Positions 19,601 to 31,600 of a stretch of 33,706 nucleotides of DNA are shown here, piece after piece; position 1 is the stretch's first letter, and each line of letters opens with the position of its first letter. The position numbers were made by a program, and so were the translations under genes. The stretch spans positions 1-33,706 of the forward strand of contig NW_023365735.1 of the NCBI RefSeq assembly GCF_000003815.2, given 5' to 3'. This DNA is from Branchiostoma floridae. Its lineage: Eukaryota > Chordata > Leptocardii > Amphioxiformes > Branchiostomatidae. Under the pieces are notes generated by a model. That model was not told the origin of the DNA and ran no database searches. It saw only the letters and a program-made list of their open reading frames with translations.

Positions 19601-22600
19601 GATTGATGATGAAAACAGAGACTAAAGTTTTTAATATCTAGACAAAGTTAGTGTGTTTTCCTATTAAGTTATTTCTCCCAATAACAACTATTAGTTTGTA
19701 GTGTAATAGCGAGATCGACCTACCGCCAAGTTTTCGAAATGTGGCAGGGAAAATTCGCATAACTGAGACCTTGAAAAACGGGTTTTATCGTATGCGAAAG
19801 GGCGCCGACACACATTTGTCAACAATCATAACAATAGCAAAACAAACAGTAAGCGGCTTTCTGACTCTGGACGGCGTCCCCAAGCGTCTAGCTTCAATAC
19901 AAAACACAAAACTGCGGTTTACATTTATCGACTTTGTACAGATTTCTCGACAAAATGTGGGTCGCATTTTTTTAAGAGGACGGCCTCTGTTTGCGTTCAA
20001 GCCGTCCAAAACGAAATGAGACCGTCGATGGACGGGTGGACGCCCCTCTGGCGGAAACACTGCTCTTTAGGGATAGCGCTGCTTGCTCCAGATGGAGGAG
20101 AGCCTAGAAAAGGTGGCTTAAAAACCGCTTGTCTCACACACACCTGGTTGGTTCGCCGTGGCCAACGGGCATCTCATACCAGCGGTAAGAAAGAAGAATG
20201 TAAGAAGAAATCAAGAATGCTGAAGGTTGCGTGCTGGAACGTACGCACGATGCAGGACAGTGATGAAAGTGACAGACCTCAGAGGCGCTCAGCTCTTGTA
20301 GCCAGAGAGCTTGCTAAGCTGGACATAGACATCGCAGCTATTAGCGAAGTGCGGTTTGCAGAACAGGGCTCACTGACAGAACACGGGGCGGGCTACACCT
20401 TATATTGGTCTGGGAAAGGACGCTTCAATGTTAAGGGCATGGCTATTGACATGATGTTTCTGTCAGTAGTGACTTACTGACAGGAAGCACAGGAATTTCC
20501 GGTTTCGCATAAGGATTGTGGTAATCACATATAACTAAAATAAGGTTCGTGTGTGTCACATAGTGATTCGTGCGAATCACATAAGGTCCGTACGTTTATG
20601 CATAGTGATTTGTGTGATTTTCATAAGGTTCATACGTTTTCACATAATGATAGTGATTCGTGCGTATCACATAATGTTCGTAAGAAATCTCATAGGGTTC
20701 GTGCAAATGCTTAGGCACCCCTGTTAACACACAAACCTTATTTGCAGAACTTGAGAGGCCTGTGGGCGTGATCTCTGATCTTTATGTTTTATGTTACCAA
20801 TATCCTTGTTTTATCATGAAGGTAATCATTCTTGCTAAAGAGATGTCAAAATGTTATATTTTTGCACCATTGTACAGGATTTTGCTTGGGGAAAAAATGT
20901 GTTTGATGTTCAGCAGTTGTACAATGACATGTCTTTGTACAATATGCCAGGCTTGACTGAAATTAGGTCAGACTCAGGACCTGAGTGTATTGCCCTGGAA
21001 AAACAAATAAAGTGAAGTGAAGTGGGGTTAGTGTTGACAGGATCTTGTGGTGTTTTCACAAGTCTGGACAAAAGGAATATCCTGTCTGACAATGTCTGTA
21101 GTGCTTAAAATTATTGTAGGAATGTCTTGTTGACAGGAACATCTTGCCAATAAGTGTAGTAAAAAAATTAGACTATCCTGTCAATAGTATTAGTAGCACA
21201 TTATTCACGTACATGTCGATGACAGATTGACTGGTCTTGCAGACAGCAGTCCTTGTACTTGTAGTATACACTACAATGAAACCATACATGGATGTAGCTA
21301 TCAGTTTGTCTTTTTCTGACATGAGAGGGTTAGCGAAGGCATTCTGATTTTCCCTACCAAAGATCTGCTTGGAGATTAGGGTACTCACATATAATTGTGT
21401 TTCATGTTCTGGCACTGGCGGTCTTCTATCTACTATCACTATCAACTATGGAAACAACTTTGCTTCCACAAGCATGCAGCATGATAAGCCAATCATTTCT
21501 GTAATGATGCAGGCGATTTCTTGACGTTTGATATTTACCTACTAGGTTCCAAGGAAGTTTGAATTATTTTTTTTTGGCTACTGTAGCCTTGGTGCCATCC
21601 TCTGTTATTATATAATCCTCTATAGTAACTGCTGGCGCCATCTTTTCGCTTGGTTGTAACCACTGGCGCAATCTTTTTGCTGTTGGGGGTTAGCAAGCGA
21701 GATTGCGCCAGTGGTTACATTGACTATGATATGAGTAGAGTATTGAGCACTCCTCCCCTTACATGGGCAAAGAGCTTACATAATAGCAGCAAACATGACT
21801 TTCTCGTCACTGCAAATGAGTACAACAAGTCTGATGTAGTGGCTCGTTCATTATGCAAATGCCCAGTGCACGGAAGGGTGCTAGAGTGTGTGGATAAGAG
21901 TGCTTTGTGTATTGATTCATCTGAACAAAAGTAAAAGAGCATTGTCGCACATTGATTCTTGCGTTGCAAAATACAGGATGTTCACATATATTTTTAGATA
22001 TGGAAATTAATCTAATTATTTGAGAAGCTTTTGTGTGGCATCTGCCATTCTTTGTCAACTCTGATTGTCACATGAGGTTTGTCTATGGTTATTTTTGTTT
22101 CTTTTGGAATAATAGCCATGTCACGTTTTTGCCATGTTTTTTCTAGCGTTTTGGTGTACATGTCCCACTGTTTTTCATGTGTATTGGTACCAACAGCTAA
22201 TCTTGATATCTTTTATAAACAGGGCTTAAAATACAGAGGAGCATACCACAAGGCTCAACATATAGTATTACATTTTTGAGATTATTAGAAAAACACATAC
22301 AGTAAACATTATAATATAAACAAACCTCAAATTTAGCACGCTGTGTACAGACCTACCGGGTAGTTCATGTTTTGTGACTCACATATTGTAAAAATTTACC
22401 AGCCACTAGGAACCTCCAAGTCGAAGAGCCAGTTGACAATTTGTAGAAAGTGCAGAAAAAAGGGGGAAATACTCCCCAACAAATATCCTCAAGACAAGCC
22501 TCTGGAACTACTGCTTACCATTACTTGGAGACTTAATCTATAACAGTATAAGTGCATTGGGCCTAGGAAAAAAAATGTTGTGTTTCCTGTTTCAGTCCTG

Positions 22601-25600
22601 AAAAAATTAGGGTCGGTAGGTAGGGATTGTCTTTTTTTTTTTTCTTGTAATTTTTTTTAGGCTGGCCAAAACTCTAGTGATACATATTACAATACAGTCG
22701 AACAAAGTAAACTGAAGTGCATGAGGACACTTCTCTTTTAATGTCAAACTTTAATTTTGTGTACAATAGATACATTTATCCTTCAATAGATAGGACAAGC
22801 AGTGTTTTTGCTTCAATAGGATGCAGGCTGAATAAAAATTCTAACTGGAAACTGTGACTCCTCTGCCCACCCCCAAAAAAAAAGTCTAGGGTCGGCAGGT
22901 TTTTCTAGGGTAGGTACTCTCATGTCCCTAATAAACGTACCGGGACGTTTATTTTTTTCAGCCTCACAATCCACCCGGTACGTTCTTATTTTGGACGGTA
23001 CGTTTATTTTTTTTCTGAAAATTGGGGCTTTGCTTAGCCAGGACCCTCAAAGAATTGAATTTCTGGGGTTTGCTGCCCATATTTCCGCGGTATTTTTGCT
23101 CAAAATTCCCTATTTTTCGGGCGAAACGGCGCGGATTTCCATGAGCGCGTACGCGGTACTCTTTCGGTGATTTCGGTCGATCTCGCTATGACTCTACGAA
23201 GTAAATGTTGTTCTTGGGGGAAAATAAAACACCACACTGGCGTTTTGAAATACAACTTTTACATAAATAACTTTTAGTTTTAATCTAGTAGTAGTTTATA
23301 GTCTCTGTTTACATCGTAAACCAGCACCTTGAACGAGGAATTTCCCGCCGGTCTTGTGGTTCCATGCGCTTTCGGCAGCGAGGCGGAAGAGTGATTCGTT
23401 CACATAATAAATGCTGGACGTAAAAATAACAACTATAACTTCGTTTCCCTTGTGATATGAGTTTTGACGCCGCAAATTCTCCCAAACGACAGGAATTCGT
23501 CGGTAAAAACAGCAAGTTCATAATCATTTCTAAGCATAAAACCGCCACAACTTTCCTTTGTAGATGCATGTGCCATTATGCCGAGATGGTCACGTCGAAA
23601 TAAAACTTTCTTAACGTAGGCTTATTTCTTTGACAAAAATCAACCTTAGTCTAGTTTTCACATAACTAACTTTTATTTAATAGATTTTAATCGTTTTTAT
23701 ACCGTAATCACTGTATTTTATGCTACACATCAGAATCTTGTTGCGTTATTTTACCTTGGTAAAAGTGGAGTCGTCCACTGACCCCTAGTGACCTTGTTTA
23801 CAGCTGCTACGACGCCATGTTGGAGACAAAACCGAAAGACGGAGATTTCCATTTTTGGCCCGCGGAATACGAAAATTGGGACAGCGTACATGCATTTCAA
23901 GAACCTAAAACATCAGATACATGAACGGACGGTCTATTTGTAAAATCTGCCCATATAGCTTTCCAGTCTGCACAGAAATGACGATGTAGAGAAGGGTAGA
24001 AGTGCAAAGAGTCTGAGATGAGAAAAAAACGCCACGTGAATTCAACAACACTTCGCATAAAATCACATAATTTTGTATAATGTTTCCTTTATTCAATGTC
24101 TCCTTCAGAAAGAGTCCAAGTTTAACCGACATTTTGCTGATGTAGTACAGAAAAAAAACGTGATTCCCTCGTGGATAATTTACTATTTAGCGCAGCGTAA
24201 CGCGGCCGGCCACGCGCCGGTGACGGCAGTGTTGGCATAGCGGCCGGACTGAAAATCGTCTGGCCGCGACCGCATTCGACAGGTGACTGCTATAGACTAT
24301 TTCTTAATGCTTAGGTCAACGGGAAAAATCCAAGGGACCAACGAAAACTGACCGCATGGCCAGTTACGTGGCCCCTATACTCAGGTGACCCCTAAGGCAG
24401 GTTTCACTGCGAATTTTAACTTACCTTTTATCAAACAAGATATCTATAGTAAATTCTTCAGCTTATCATTTATAGAACTAACTGATGTGGTCCTTAGGCA
24501 TAAATGAATAAAAAGACCTACCTGCTTATCATCTCCTTTTCTTTGGACAGAAGTAGCATGGTCACAGTTAAATACATGTCAATTTGGTAATTTTCCGGGG
24601 GGTATGTTTATTCCGGGGGGTACGTTTATTAGATATTGACGATTTGTCCGGGGGGTATGTTTATTCCGGAAGGTATGTTTATTAGGGACATGAGAGTAGG
24701 GAAACAGGAAACACAACATTTTTTTCCTAGGCCTTGACCATTATGGTCATATACTTTGTACTGAAACTTTAGTGAAAGTTAAAACAGTGCATGCGTGAAC
24801 TGTTTGATTTTACTCTATTTGCTGATAGAAGAACAGGCCAATATGTGTGTTGAATAATAGTAGTTCTACCTTATTCTTAAATCAAAACTTGATTTACCAA
24901 ATAAAGCTAATCATAAGGTATCGAATGTCTTAGAAGTTGCTTCATTTGGTAACTTGATATCTTTGCTTAAAGTATGTGATTATACAATGTAATGCTAAAT
25001 CAACTTACATTTCTATGCATTATTTGAATGAAGAATAATTTTGCTGGAGATGCTGCTTCTATTGCTGCATATTTTGTTAAGGCCACACTTGCAGCCATAT
25101 ACCATCGCTTGTCAGGGCTCAAAATACCACCTGCATATGCAGGGTAGTGCAGATAAAATTGGAGCTGTGCGGGTTTTTCTGATGTCTACCTGCACCTAAC
25201 CTGCATTGGTCCATGTACTAGGTTTTTATACATAAATATGGTGTAGGTGCATGTGGATTGTTATTAGCTGATTGATTGTTACAACAATAAAATAATGGTT
25301 CATGAACAATTTCAGTATGATCCACACTTCCTAAATTCAGAGTGGTGCAGGTAAAATTTGTCTGGTGCAGGTAATTTTCAATGCCACCTGCACCAGTGCA
25401 GGTATGTAGAAAAGAGTATTTCGAGCCCTGTGCAATTAGCCTCTGCATGAGTGTTTCAAGATGGCTATCTCTGGTCATGGAGCCATCACGGGGAACTCCA
25501 CAGCAGAAAATTGGATTTCTGTCAGACCATGACAGATTTTTCTTTATGCGTTTAACTGCCTGGTGTTAGACAAAACCATAGGAAGGGGAAAAATCTATTT

Positions 25601-28600
25601 TTGCCTTCTTGAGATATCATTATCTTGAAGTTAAACCACCCAACCAAAAGATATTTACGTTAGATAGAATACAACACAAGCATGTTCCATTAGGTTGAGC
25701 ATTTGCCACTGATGAGTTGAATATATCCACTCCTTTTGTAAATGTAAGAACCTGTTTTTTTATCATTTATCATCATCTTTGTGCATCAGTTATTAGCCAT
25801 GCTGTGCAGAGTGTCCAACAGTTTCTTATTTGTCAACATCAGGCCATGTTTATTTTATGACATGGAATGATGGATGACATTGTTTGGGAACCCCCAAACT
25901 GGCATGAGCATGGAAATAAAAAAATGTTTAGCAAAAAAAATGTTACCTTCATTATGAGATGTAAGTGGTCACGAAAGTTATGGTTCTATGCTTACGAATA
26001 GATTCTTTATTTCTTGTTTTTTCATGTCTTCCTCTTTGAATTTAGGACAGACTTTAGCATTCTACGAGTCATCTGTAGCAGTTTTTCAATATTTGAGGTC
26101 AATTATTGCTAAACTAGAATTGGTCCAAAAAAGAGCGGCCAGATTAATCTTAAATGAACAACTGTCCAAACTTTCAGTCAAGTGCCACTACTTCGTCTCG
26201 GACTTGGGATGGGATACACTCAAAAAAAAAAAAGAACAGCCAGCAGACTCACAATTCTCCAGAAATCTAGACAATGTCTCCTAGCCCTGCCGGTTGACTG
26301 CTATTTGCAGCTGAACCCAAGGCAATCTCAACATAACCACCCAAACTCATATAAACTCATTAAGACCAATAAAGATTGTCTCAAATACCCACACTTCCCA
26401 AGAACCACTTCCGACTGGAATAGTCTACCATACTCAATAACTCTTCAAACAGACTCCGTCAAGTTCAAGGATAAGGTGTTACAACACCTAAGGAACTGCC
26501 AATAAGACAGCAGTACCGCGCCCTGGGTGGATTGCCCCAACAAACACAAGGGGTGTTACCCAGTAACAAAACAAGAACAAGAACAAGGTCATATATGACA
26601 TATAAACTTGCAGCTGCTTTATACAATTTACGGTGTGCTTAGAACCTTTGGGGAAATGACCGAAAAGTGATGTCTGTGCGGATGTCATGCATATAATCAA
26701 ATCATGTGGCACAGTGCCCTTACTATGTAACAAGATTCGGCAAGATTAGAGGAAAGATAACTATAGATAAGAATTTGTGCGATAAATGAAAGATCAGACT
26801 TCACATAACCTAGAAGGCTTGTTGAGTTGTGTTTGCAAGCCAAGCAATTGTAAACTCCAATGCAATTCAAGTAGCCTTGGCTACGTGCAAGACTGTTGTT
26901 ATTAATACAGTGAAACCTGCCTTAGGGGTCACCTGAGTATAGGGGCCACCTGGCCATTGCGGTCACTTTTTGTCGGTCCCTTGGATTTTTCCCATTGACC
27001 TAAGCATTAAGAAATAGTCTATAGCGGTCACCTGTCGAATGCGGTCGCGGCCAGACGATTTTCGGTCCGGCCGCTATGCCAACACTGCCGATAGCGGTCA
27101 CCTGGCCGGCCGCGTTCCGCCCCCCTAAACCCACGCGGGGTTCACTTTTTTTTTCAATTTCTGCAATATATCAGCAAAATGTAGGCTCAACTTGGACGAT
27201 TTACGAAGGAAACATTGAATAAAGAAACAGTATACAAAATTATGTGATTTTATGCGAAGTTTTTTCCACCCAAGTTGTTGGCGTTTTTTCTCGCCCCAGA
27301 CTCTTTGCACTGTACCCTTCTCTACATCGTCATTTCTGTGCAGACTGGAAGACTATATGGACAGATTTTACAAGTAGACCATCCGTTCATGTATCTGATG
27401 TTATATGTTCTTGAAATCCATGTACGCTGGTCTAATTTTCGTATTCCGCGGGCCAAAAATATCGGCATCTTATTTGCGTGATTTTCCAAGATGGCGTCGC
27501 TACAGCAAATGAACAAGTTCAATTGGGGTCAGTGGACGACTCCATTTTTACCAAGGTAAAATTTCGCAACAAGAATTCTGATGTATAGCATGAAATACGG
27601 TAATTATGGTATAGAAATGATTAAAATCAATTAAATCACCATTATTTATGTGAGAACTAGACTTAGTTGGATTTTTGTTAAAGAAATAAGCCTACGTAGA
27701 GAAAGTTTTATTTGGACGTGACCATCTCGGCATAATGGCACATGCAGACAAGTCAAGCCAAGCCTTCGTGAACAAATGAAAGTTTTTGTGGTGTTTTGAT
27801 GCTTAGAAATGATTATGAACTTGTCATCAGTAGTGATTGAACGTCTAATTTTTGCTGGCAACTAGCGGCATTTACAAGATTTGTCTATTCGATTGGCAAA
27901 GTTGCCGGAGACTCGCGCTGTGACCCAAGCTCAGAAAAAGTGAGATCGAGGAACAAAGGAAAATGGCGGCGCTGACTAGCTTCGTGTTCAGACAATTCCA
28001 ACTGAATAAAAGACAAGAGAACCAAGCAAATGTCTGTCAGTTTTTACTCAGACGTACGATGTCGAAGGCTTCGACTCCCGAGGGACACGCATTGACGTTG
28101 GTAATTCGGCAGATTCCGAGAACGGCAAGACTCAGATTAGTGTCGGACTCAGATTAGAGTTAATGTCTATATATATGTTAATAGTAGAGTATGTCTTCTC
28201 TCTAAATCAGGGGTCTAGCCAGCGTCCGTTTTTCCGTCAATTGACGGAAATTTGCTGCGTCTGACGGAAAAATTTTAAAACCAATCCGTCAACCTTGACA
28301 GACAAAAATCCTTGGTGGAAGCTACAGGCGGCTTGGGGACGCCGTCCACGGCCGTAAAAGCCACACACTGTTTGTTTTGCTATTGTTATGATTGTTGACA
28401 ATGTGTGTCGGCGCCCTTACGCATACGATAATCTCATTAAAACCCGTTTTTCAAGGTCTCAGTTCAGTCCTTCTAATTAATTTTCGCGGTTTTCGCGACG
28501 ATTGTAATTGGCTGACGGAAAAAAATTTTGAGCTGGCTAAAGCCCTGCTCTAAATCGTTAATGTCATGATTGGCATACATTTTTACTATACAGAAATAAG

Positions 28601-31600
28601 GGAACAGCTACAGTGCTGTAGCAGTAATTCAAATGTATTTCATTAAACTGTTTTAAACTCATATTTAGTGTATAACCTTAATACTATTGTCAATAAATAC
28701 TCAGTGGAAGCTGAATGCCTTGTCACTTATTGCTTGTGGTGAAATGCACCTTTTTGGGCCATACTGCCTATAGGGGCCACCTGCCCATAGGGGCCAAATT
28801 TGGTCAGTCCCTTGAGTGACCCCTATAGACAGGTTTCACTGTAAATGTAAACTGCATACACACATTGACTCTCTGTGATGTGTTTCTACCTTTTGTTACA
28901 GGTTAAAAGCCCATCAGCGTCTTCACTCGGGGGAAACCTTCAACTGTGACTCAGACGGCTGCACCAGGTACTTCACTACCAGGTCAGACCTCATGAAACA
29001 CCTAAGAACTCACACAGGGGAGAAACCTTACAAGTAAGTACTCACACAGGGGAGAAACCTTACAAGTAAGTACAAAATGTACTCACACTCACAAGTGGTA
29101 GCGTGCGTAGTCCAGTGGTTAGTGGCCCTGCCACTCGAAATAGAAGCTGTGAATTTGACACTACACCGGATAGTGAGTGGGAGTGTGTATCGCTCACTCG
29201 ACATGCACGCTACCGGAAAGGGTTGCAGTCCTTATGACAGGACATTAAGCCATGGTCCATTGTTTGTTAAAAGAGCAAGGGGAATTTCCCCGCTACAATC
29301 AACCTGTAAATACTGTATAATTCTTCTCTGACATGACCAGTTGAAGACTAGCTCTTTAGTGAGCTAAAACTGAATCGAGATCACTTTCCTTTCCTTTTAC
29401 ACTGGGGAGAAACCTTACAAGTAAGCACTCACACCGGGGAGAAACCTTACAAGTAAGTACTCACACAGGGGAGAAACCTTACAAGTAAGTACTCACACTG
29501 GGGAGAAGAAACCTTACAAGTAAGTACTCACAAAGGGGAGAAACCTTACAAGTAAGTACTCACACTGGGGAGAAACCTTACAAGTAAGTACTCACACAGG
29601 GGAGAAACCTTACAAGTAAGTACTCACACAGGGGAGAAACCTTACAAGTAAGTACTGACACGGGAGAAACCTTACAAGTAAGTACTCACACAGGGGAGAA
29701 ACCTTACAAGTACGTCCTCACACAGGGGAGAAACCTTACAAGTAAGTACTCACACTGGGGAGAAACTTACAAGTAAGTACTCACACTGGGGAGAAACCTT
29801 ACAAGTAAGTACTCACACTNNNNNNNNNNNNNNNNNNNNNNNNNNNNNNNNNNNNNNNNNNNNNNNNNNNNNNNNNNNNNNNNNNNNNNNNNNNNNNNNN
29901 NNNNNNNNNNNNNNNNNNNACTAGGTTTGAATCCCCTGACATGCCACTTATGTTGTGCCCCTAAAAAGATGCTTTACATGACTTCAACCAGATGTAAAAA
30001 TGGGTACCTGATTTCAGCTAGGGATTTAAAAGGTGTTGGGGTTGGGAGAAGAGAATCGGGCTCTGCCTTCCAATACCATGCCCTAGACACAGTGGATTAC
30101 AACCTATTGCCCGCACAGCCTCAAAAAAGGATGTGGGACTACCTATACCTTTTATCCTCCAGAAAAAAATGGGAGCTGCTGTGAAAATGTTACAAACTGT
30201 ACAATAGCAAGTATATGCAAGTAACTGCTTTGCTTTCTTCTAAATGGCCTGTATCAATATATGATAAGTTATATAATTACTATTTTGTTTCCAGGTGAGA
30301 AGCCCTACAGTTGTGAGAAGGAAGGCTGTCAGCGGGCCTTCACCACGCAGTACAGTCTCAAGAGTCACATCAAGACACACGCCAAGAAGGGCATGTCTTC
30401 TCTTGGTTGCTCAGGAGAGGTAAGAAGATGGCTGATTGATCAATTCATCCATTGATTGATTGATTGATTGGTTGGTGTTGTAAAAAGGTATCAAACATAA
30501 ACAAGATGTTTCTTAAAAGGTTTCATGACCAGGCTTTTAGCCTGACTAAATTTGCGCTCCTACAACTTCTTGGGGAGGGGGTCATTAACCCCAGCCAGCG
30601 AGAGATTGTGTAAACACAGAGTAACCAGGCTTTTAGCCAGGCATGTGTCCAGGCGTCTGCTGTTCTGAAAATAATAAGAAATTGGATGCGCTGGGGAGCA
30701 GATCCTGTAAAAAGCATAAAATTCTGATTGACCAGGGATGCTACTAGGTCACTTGTGGTTACAGTCTTCAACTGTGACCTCTCTGGCAGTAAGTATGTCC
30801 ATCAGGATACCTTAGATTGCACCATTTTTTCGCCTATATCACTTGCCACGACTCACCAGGAAATTTGGACCCCCTATGATAAAATCCTAGCTAAAAGCCT
30901 GTTCCTGGCTGGTTAGTTCTTTGGCCACCAATATCATTGTTTGGCCTTAGATGAAGAGAAATGTATTTAGATGTAGGGGTCAAGGATATCACATTGATTT
31001 AATAAGAATTTCAAAGAATATCCCAAATCTCTCACTCAGGACATCCAGATCATCACCACGACAACGGGAGAGATAGCACAGTGGTCGCTAGGCAGCCAGT
31101 TTGTTCTGGCCTCGTCAGGCGAGCTGGGACAGGGCGACGCCAACTCACTCTTAGAACAGATCAACCAACAGGTCCAGGCACAGGATAGCATGGTTTGTTT
31201 GTTTGTTTTATTTGTTTGTTTTCTACTGTATTTTTTTAGCCGGTATGGCCGCCCTTCGGCATAACACGTCAGTTATGCAGACATGCGGCCCGGCAGTACA
31301 TTATAATTCATTGCTCGAACCAAATTTTCACTTCCCTGATGTTGGAATTACTTTTTTCTACGCATTTTACTTCCAGCGATGGCTCTATTTTTCCGCGTTG
31401 AACAATGCTTGATGCCATGACTGCAAAAGTTGTGGACAAGTGGGGTAGAACATGGGCTTGCCCGATGAGCACTTTCATGGACAATCGGGCTAATGAACTT
31501 GTCCAACCCTGTGTAACATCTATTATGTCATACCTGTGACGCGAAAACGTTTGATACGGGTGTTCCGGACCGGGCCATAACTTCCGTATCGCACAGGTTC

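Larger units (their letters stand above)
18807..20062. mobile_element. 1256-bp non-autonomous hAT element
   Basis: Perfect 16-bp terminal inverted repeats (CAGTGTTTCCGCCAGA) and a perfect 8-bp target duplication ctctttag (18799-18806 and 20063-20070). No transposase frame. The left part holds a 27-bp tandem repeat; the middle (19260-19570) has CpG-rich promoter-like motifs. The right part (about 19740-19920) is homologous in inverse orientation to the interior of the shorter elements at 28208-28547 and 32674-33015. Confidence 0.95.
18481..20445 (+). pseudogene. 5' part of the same kind of retrotransposon, endonuclease N-terminus
   Basis: A plus-strand 5' leader (18481-18806, resuming at 20071) leads to a frame with [15 protein letters not shown] and [20 protein letters not shown] (about 20218-20440). 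These are the first motifs (Asn and Glu) of an apurinic-type endonuclease in non-LTR elements. The similarity stops near 20445, before the catalytic His/Asp motifs. The leader is interrupted by the hAT element at 18807-20062. Together with the minus-strand fragment to its left, the arrangement matches twin priming. Confidence 0.75.
22560..24733. mobile_element. Outer TIR element of a nested insertion
   Basis: Ends ggcctaggaaaaaaaatgtt (22560 on) and its complement (to 24733) are inverted repeats of about 33 bp with one length difference in the A run. Without the insertion at 22917-24696 this element would be about 390 bp, a MITE. Superfamily unknown. Confidence 0.8.

Noticed and set aside
21173-21445. 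90-codon minus-strand frame
   Set aside because: No motif, no family similarity recognised, intronic on the other strand.
26908-28841. Possible transposase in the TA-flanked element
   Set aside because: No frame longer than about 70 codons and no catalytic DDE/D pattern; it is non-autonomous.
29105-29180. Functional tRNA gene
   Set aside because: Only A-box and weak B-box similarity; no cloverleaf can be drawn and the piece is part of a SINE.
29401-29818. Regular 32-bp repeats resembling a CRISPR array
   Set aside because: There are no unique spacers; the units are contiguous and derive from the adjacent exon and donor in a eukaryotic gene.
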